A stretch of 64,000 bases of DNA from Glandiceps talaboti (taxonomy: Eukaryota > Hemichordata > Enteropneusta > Spengelidae), in contig NC_135560.1 of NCBI RefSeq assembly GCF_964340395.1, forward strand, positions 12,256,598-12,320,597, in the 5' to 3' direction. The position numbers and the translations under genes were made by a program. Of this stretch, positions 59,093 to 64,000 are shown piece by piece (positions within the stretch are counted from its first letter, which is position 1; the number at the start of each line of letters is the position of its first letter). Below the pieces are notes generated by a model. That model did not search any database, was not told the origin of the DNA, and saw nothing but the letters and a program-made list of their open reading frames with translations.

Positions 59093-62000
59093 GCCGGGCG
59101 ATCCCTATAGCACTACTGAACAAGTTCAGTTGTGCTAAAAAACACTCTAGTAATTATCTCATCACAGGTATTTCTTTATAATTATGCACTTTTTAGAATC
59201 ATCTTTCCATACATAAAATACTAATAGTGCTCGAAGTAATAATTACATGTAGTTTATCCCAGCACAGACCCATAATGGTACAACCCTATAACTTTCTCAA
59301 CTCTTTTGGAAAGTATGTACTCCATGCTGCCATCCTTCACATAACAGTTTGTCCTACCAGATACCATTTCATAAAGCTGGGTTGACTGGAAGCACAACAG
59401 CAGTTTAAATCGTGCACGCTCAAGGACTTTAGAACCAACTGGCAGCTGTGCAGCATGAAACCAGCAATATGTAGATTATTTTCAGCAACTGTAAAAATTT
59501 CAACACATCTTTGCGCCATGTTTTCTCTTTAAAATTCAAATTACACAAAGCATGGTATGGTATGATAATCTATTGTTTGATATAGACAAAATGATGAAAA
59601 CATTTTTCCTTATAACTTTCCTCATTCAATTTTGACATGGTCGTTCCTTTCTCTTGCTTCAAGTTGTTTGGATTGATTCAATCTGCTTTTAGTGAAAGAC
59701 GTGAAGATTCACATTAAATGATTCACAATATTTATTTACAAAACACTTTTTTCGTTTTAATGTAGAATATGCCTCATAGACAAATTGCCCTGAAAATCAA
59801 AGTTCTTCAATTCTTTCCAAAATTTGTCATATGGAAATTTGTTCCTGGTCCTTTTCAAGTAATAAAAGAAATTTGGGACCTCATCATTATGTTTCCAAGG
59901 AAATTATTAATTTTTTTATTTTCCCAGAGTTAACACAGCATATGGCAGCCATATTGGATTCTAAAATACCTTAATTTTGATAACATTTTGACCTGTTTTT
60001 CAAAAATTTGTGCGTTGACCCCCAGATTTTTTTAATTTGAATTTAACTCAGTAGGATTTTTGAACAAAGTAACAGGAAAAGTTTGAAGAGTTTATTTCCA
60101 AGGTGTATACGTTAACCTAGAAGTATTATTTCATCTTGTCATCATATATCTCAAGTACCTTATTACTCATACACGACAGTGTGTTATTACAGGAAAGGAC
60201 AAAAGTCGCTCCAAATCTGTTATTTTACACCTAGACAGTAGCCATTACAAATATTACAGATCAGAAACACCTACGAACGAGATTTAATATGCATGATTTC
60301 CCTATGGACGCCCATGCTCTGGACGTCACCAGTATTCAGAGACCAAATCTACTATTTATACACTCTTTTGCCATGATACAATTCAAACTGGCTTTGAGAC
60401 TCACCACTATCAAATTACAAATAATGAATCGTGGCTAACACATTGGTGAAACTATTACAAACACCCTTAGTGTGACTTTTTTTCATTTCACCATGATAAC
60501 ATTTTGTATCCTATAAGGAAATGTACAAATTATGGTTTTCAAATTACAAATTAATATAACATTAGGTAGTAAATATATAAGTTCACTATGAGCTATTAAT
60601 ATCGTAATGTAATATAACAGTTTCAATTTGAAACTCAAATTGATACAGGATGGCCTAGAAATTAGTATAGTTTCTTTTCAGCACAACTTGAGTTTAAAAG
60701 ATTCGCTGATTAAAAGTTTGATAACTTGAAATACACCATTTATACAAACTTTCCCATCCCTGATGGAAAATAAGTATATCACGAGAGGAATGATTTAGTA
60801 AATGGATATTTTTTGTCATGATAGCTTTAATTTTCAAATTGATAGGATTCTGGGGTTTAGTGTGTGTGTGCCTGCACTGAGATAACTAATAGAAATAGTA
60901 TATGAGTAGTAATAATACATTCTATACCATGACCAACGGTTCATATTTTATTACTTTACGAGTAACGTTTCACCTGTTCAGGTTGACAGGCTTCGTCAAA
61001 CTATCCTATCCATTTGCTGGCTTTACCGCTAGGCGGTGTAATGGTGATGACGTAATCATAGTCAGTATATGACTATCATCAAAATAGATCCATTTATTTT
61101 TTTTAAATAATCCTAATAATTCCATTAATTAACAAAATGCACGTTAAAGTATTGACTTTTCGTCTAAATGGCTATAATATATGATGTCATCATGTCATTA
61201 CTATTAACGATAAATATATGATGTCATCGCTAAGTTATGATGTCATGACAATAAATAAAAGAACAATGGCAGCTAAGTACTTCTTGCTTTAACAGAAAAA
61301 CAAAAAAAATCCATTAGTTTTGTGTGTAATATGAACTATCTTGAGAATCAATGTACAGATCATGTCTGCTTTCTCCGTTTGCATTGATTGTTACAGTAAT
61401 GGATCTAAGGTATAATCTAAAGCTGTGTTTGCAACAGTATGAATCACTCGATTTGAACTTAACTAAATTTTCGCATGACAATACCATTTGCCTTCCAAAT
61501 CTTTGACCCTGATGTCTGCCTAGAAGTCAGGAGAATAGTATTATGACTTTTAAATGTATACTTCTTATGCATATAATGATTGTCCAATTTGTTTTCGCTT
61601 GATTAAATAGTAGCATACAATTCTAACAAATTCAGTACTTGAATACATGTACATCAAATGTGTACAACCACACTAGAAATTCAGATGAGTATAAATAATT
61701 CTACATGTCTAGGGCTTAATATACACTAAGCTTCATCTTCCAAGTCTTTTCCAGCATTTTTTAGTAATTTTCCAGGAAACTGTTGGACTTATTAAAGTCA
61801 TTATACAGTACAACAAACTAAGAGACTAACATTTAAATCGTCATAACAGAATTCTACTTCTCAAAGGAAGGAAATTTTATTCCTGATATTTTCATTTGCA
61901 ATCACTTTCACGGAGTGAATTAAATTTTCTAGAACTTTACAGGAGTGGTTGAATTTCAAACACTCTCAAGTACTATGTAAATAGACTGCATATGAAATTA

Positions 62001-63192
62001 AGCTAGCACATGAATATTTTGCATTTTCTTTGTTGACACAGGACTTGAGAAAATTTGTGGTGTAACTAATGAATAAAGTATCCCCATGGACAGTTTTGCC
62101 TACACTTTTTGGTTAATTCTTCATTTTGTAAAAACAGAATCATTAGTAGTCACTGGTATATGTACAAAGAAAATGTTCTAAGATTTTGATCTAATGTCCA
62201 AAAGGCTTATTTACTTATGAGTTCTCTTCAACATAGTATATGTATATTTTCCCAGATTCCCTTCTCTGTTTTTTGTGTGAATCTTTTCAAGCGATTTTTT
62301 TTATTGTTGGGAGTCAAAAAGCAAATGAGATCACTGAATACAGCTGGCTGGAAAACAATACATTTCAAAATTTTCATTCCATATATAAAATGGTTCCTGT
62401 TATTGAACCTAGAACCTGAAGAAAATTTCCCCATTTTTTCAATTGAGTCTGCCTTTACAATTGGCAATGAAAATTTATGTATCCTATGTACATGTTCCCT
62501 TCTCTGTTTATACCCAGGTTCTAAAATTGTGAATTCAAACTGGTGACAGTCAGAGGGAAGTGTGGTGCTACACACACATACATATATATACCGCAAGTAA
62601 AGTCTATACAAGATTCTTGAATCACATGTTATAAATAGTCCTGGCTTAAAAGCATGGTAAGATCTGAGTCATCTAGCCCATCAAATGTGTAAAGCTGTTC
62701 ATATTTAGACAGCTGGCCATTTCATAGCTGCAAGGTTCAATTATCAGTGGACTTAAATTAGGTTTTAATTAAGTCCATTGGTGGTAATAACTTTGTTAAG
62801 CTTATTGCCATTCTGTACACATGGCCTAGTCATAATTTCAAATTCTTCAAAGATCTATTGTTCTCCCATATTTTAAGCAATTATGCAGAGTTAATTGAGC
62901 AGAGACATTGCACAAATTAGTCTGTATTGAACTATGCTATGTTTTATGGCGACACAAATAATGAATTAGTGAATAGTTTAATCACTCTACTAAATTATCA
63001 TGTGTTTTCATTTATTTCTCTGGTAACACTTTGCCCTCTCTAATAATTAGATAATTTTTCAAAATATCGCTATTTGCATATTCTTGGGCTGTACAAATGA
63101 AGCTCTTTGAGACTCACATGTTTAAAACAATTTGATTGAATATATCCACCATCTGTTAAAGAAGAAATTATTTGGTCAAATATGTGCATGTG

Positions 63193-63193
<1 letters not shown>

Positions 63194-63241
<48 letters not shown>

Positions 63242-63316
63242 ATGTATGTATGTATGTGTATATGTATGTATGTGTGTGTGTATGTATGTACATGTATATA
63301 TGTATGTGTATATGTC
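63194..63316. repeat. (TG)n(TATG)n microsatellite
   Basis: TG run, then TATG units with TGTG/TACA interruptions. Confidence 0.95.
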
Positions 63317-64000
63317 CTTTCTGTTTTAAGAATTTGACTCATTAACAGTACATTTTGAATTTAATTAATTGCATTTAGAAATGCCAATCAAATTAGTTCA
63401 GTTTCAAAATTAATTTGCATATAATGATCAGAATTTGTGCCTGAGACAAAAATTTGCTCATAAATAATAATGTACTACATACATTATCACCTCATGTTAT
63501 GTTTATCATATTGTTGAACAGAAACATCAGAATATGTATCAGTTTTCAGTTTCAATTTGTACTTTATATCCCCTCAAGATTATGATCACTTGTCTTTTTA
63601 TATAATTAATAGTATTAAAATGAGTACACAGCACCTCAGCAGGCTTCTTCATGTTCAAATCCCTACAATCTATTTTAATATAATTACACTTCCATGACCA
63701 GTGTGTGTCACTTATTTCCTTTCCTTCTTAATATGATAAGAATTGAAAAATATTGCTGTCAAACTTTTATGCACAATATCACATAACCAAGATTAATGAA
63801 CAGTTGATAGCTGCTACCCTGTAAAGGGACTGTGATTAATTACTAATCATTGTTACTCTATATTTGCAAGGATATCACAGACATGTCTAAAGTACACAGT
63901 GGTACGTTTGCTTAAAAAATGTTTAATTGTCAAATATCAAATGTAGATTCATACAATTTTTGTAATCATTCACTCAGGTAATCAAGATATTCTGTATTCT

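Larger units (their letters stand above)
57867..59137. mobile_element. ~1.27-kb Helentron-like non-autonomous element
   Basis: The 5' side carries TAGCACAACTG (57867-57877). Its exact inverse CAGTTGTGCTA lies at 59127-59137, overlapping a perfect hairpin ACTGAACAAGTTCAGT (59115-59130). Between them are a five-copy 114-bp tandem array, degenerate ~140-bp units containing GACCAAAAA and CTAATTTGCATATCACT, and a (CA)n(GACA)n microsatellite just before the 3' hairpin. Subterminal inverted repeats, internal minisatellite, microsatellite and 3' stem-loop are the hallmarks of Helentron/DINE-like elements; the class assignment is inference. Confidence 0.65.

Overview
The window is AT-rich metazoan nuclear DNA. 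It holds spliced genes with GT..AG introns, many micro- and minisatellites, and numerous short non-autonomous transposons. Gene content (IQCH, a TMEM53/DUF829 hydrolase-fold protein, two heparan-sulfate 3-O-sulfotransferase-like genes, and a full-architecture CSPG4) points to an invertebrate bilaterian. IQCH and CSPG4 both lie on human 15q, which fits retained ancestral linkage. I lean to a marine invertebrate (hemichordate, cephalochordate or lophotrochozoan) but cannot decide from sequence alone.

Layout. 317-5663 (+): the last nine coding exons of IQCH, joining in frame to 493 residues; the 5' half is outside the window. 8119-12866 (-): a complete two-exon TMEM53-like gene (266 aa), tail to tail with IQCH; its 3.9-kb intron carries a 9-bp-TSD MITE and other foldback elements. 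13.7-15.9 kb: repeat-rich intergenic DNA. 16504-17655 and 20854-22140 (+): two tandem type II membrane sulfotransferase genes, followed by a broken third 3' fragment at 22385-22627. 22.6-29.0 kb: gene-free, with a strong hairpin element and an E-box-rich repeat. 29033-37198 (-): two giant exons of CSPG4/NG2 (2 LamG, EGF-like module, 15 CSPG repeats, TM, PDZ-binding tail). The signal-peptide exon was not found, so 37.2-64 kb is probably first intron or upstream DNA. It contains several minisatellites, a 670-bp imperfect palindrome (52971-53640) and a ~1.27-kb element with Helentron-like hallmarks (57867-59137).

The genes are not an operon and there is no evidence that they act in one pathway, though the 3-O-sulfotransferase-like enzymes and CSPG4 both belong to cell-surface glycosaminoglycan/proteoglycan biology. 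The most interesting points are: substitutions at the canonical PAPS-binding arginine of both sulfotransferase copies while the catalytic Glu/His/Asp remain; mosaic divergence suggesting gene conversion between them; the two large structured repeats in the 27-kb gene-free flank; and the unusual EGF-like/poly-Asp/poly-Lys insert and long tail of CSPG4.
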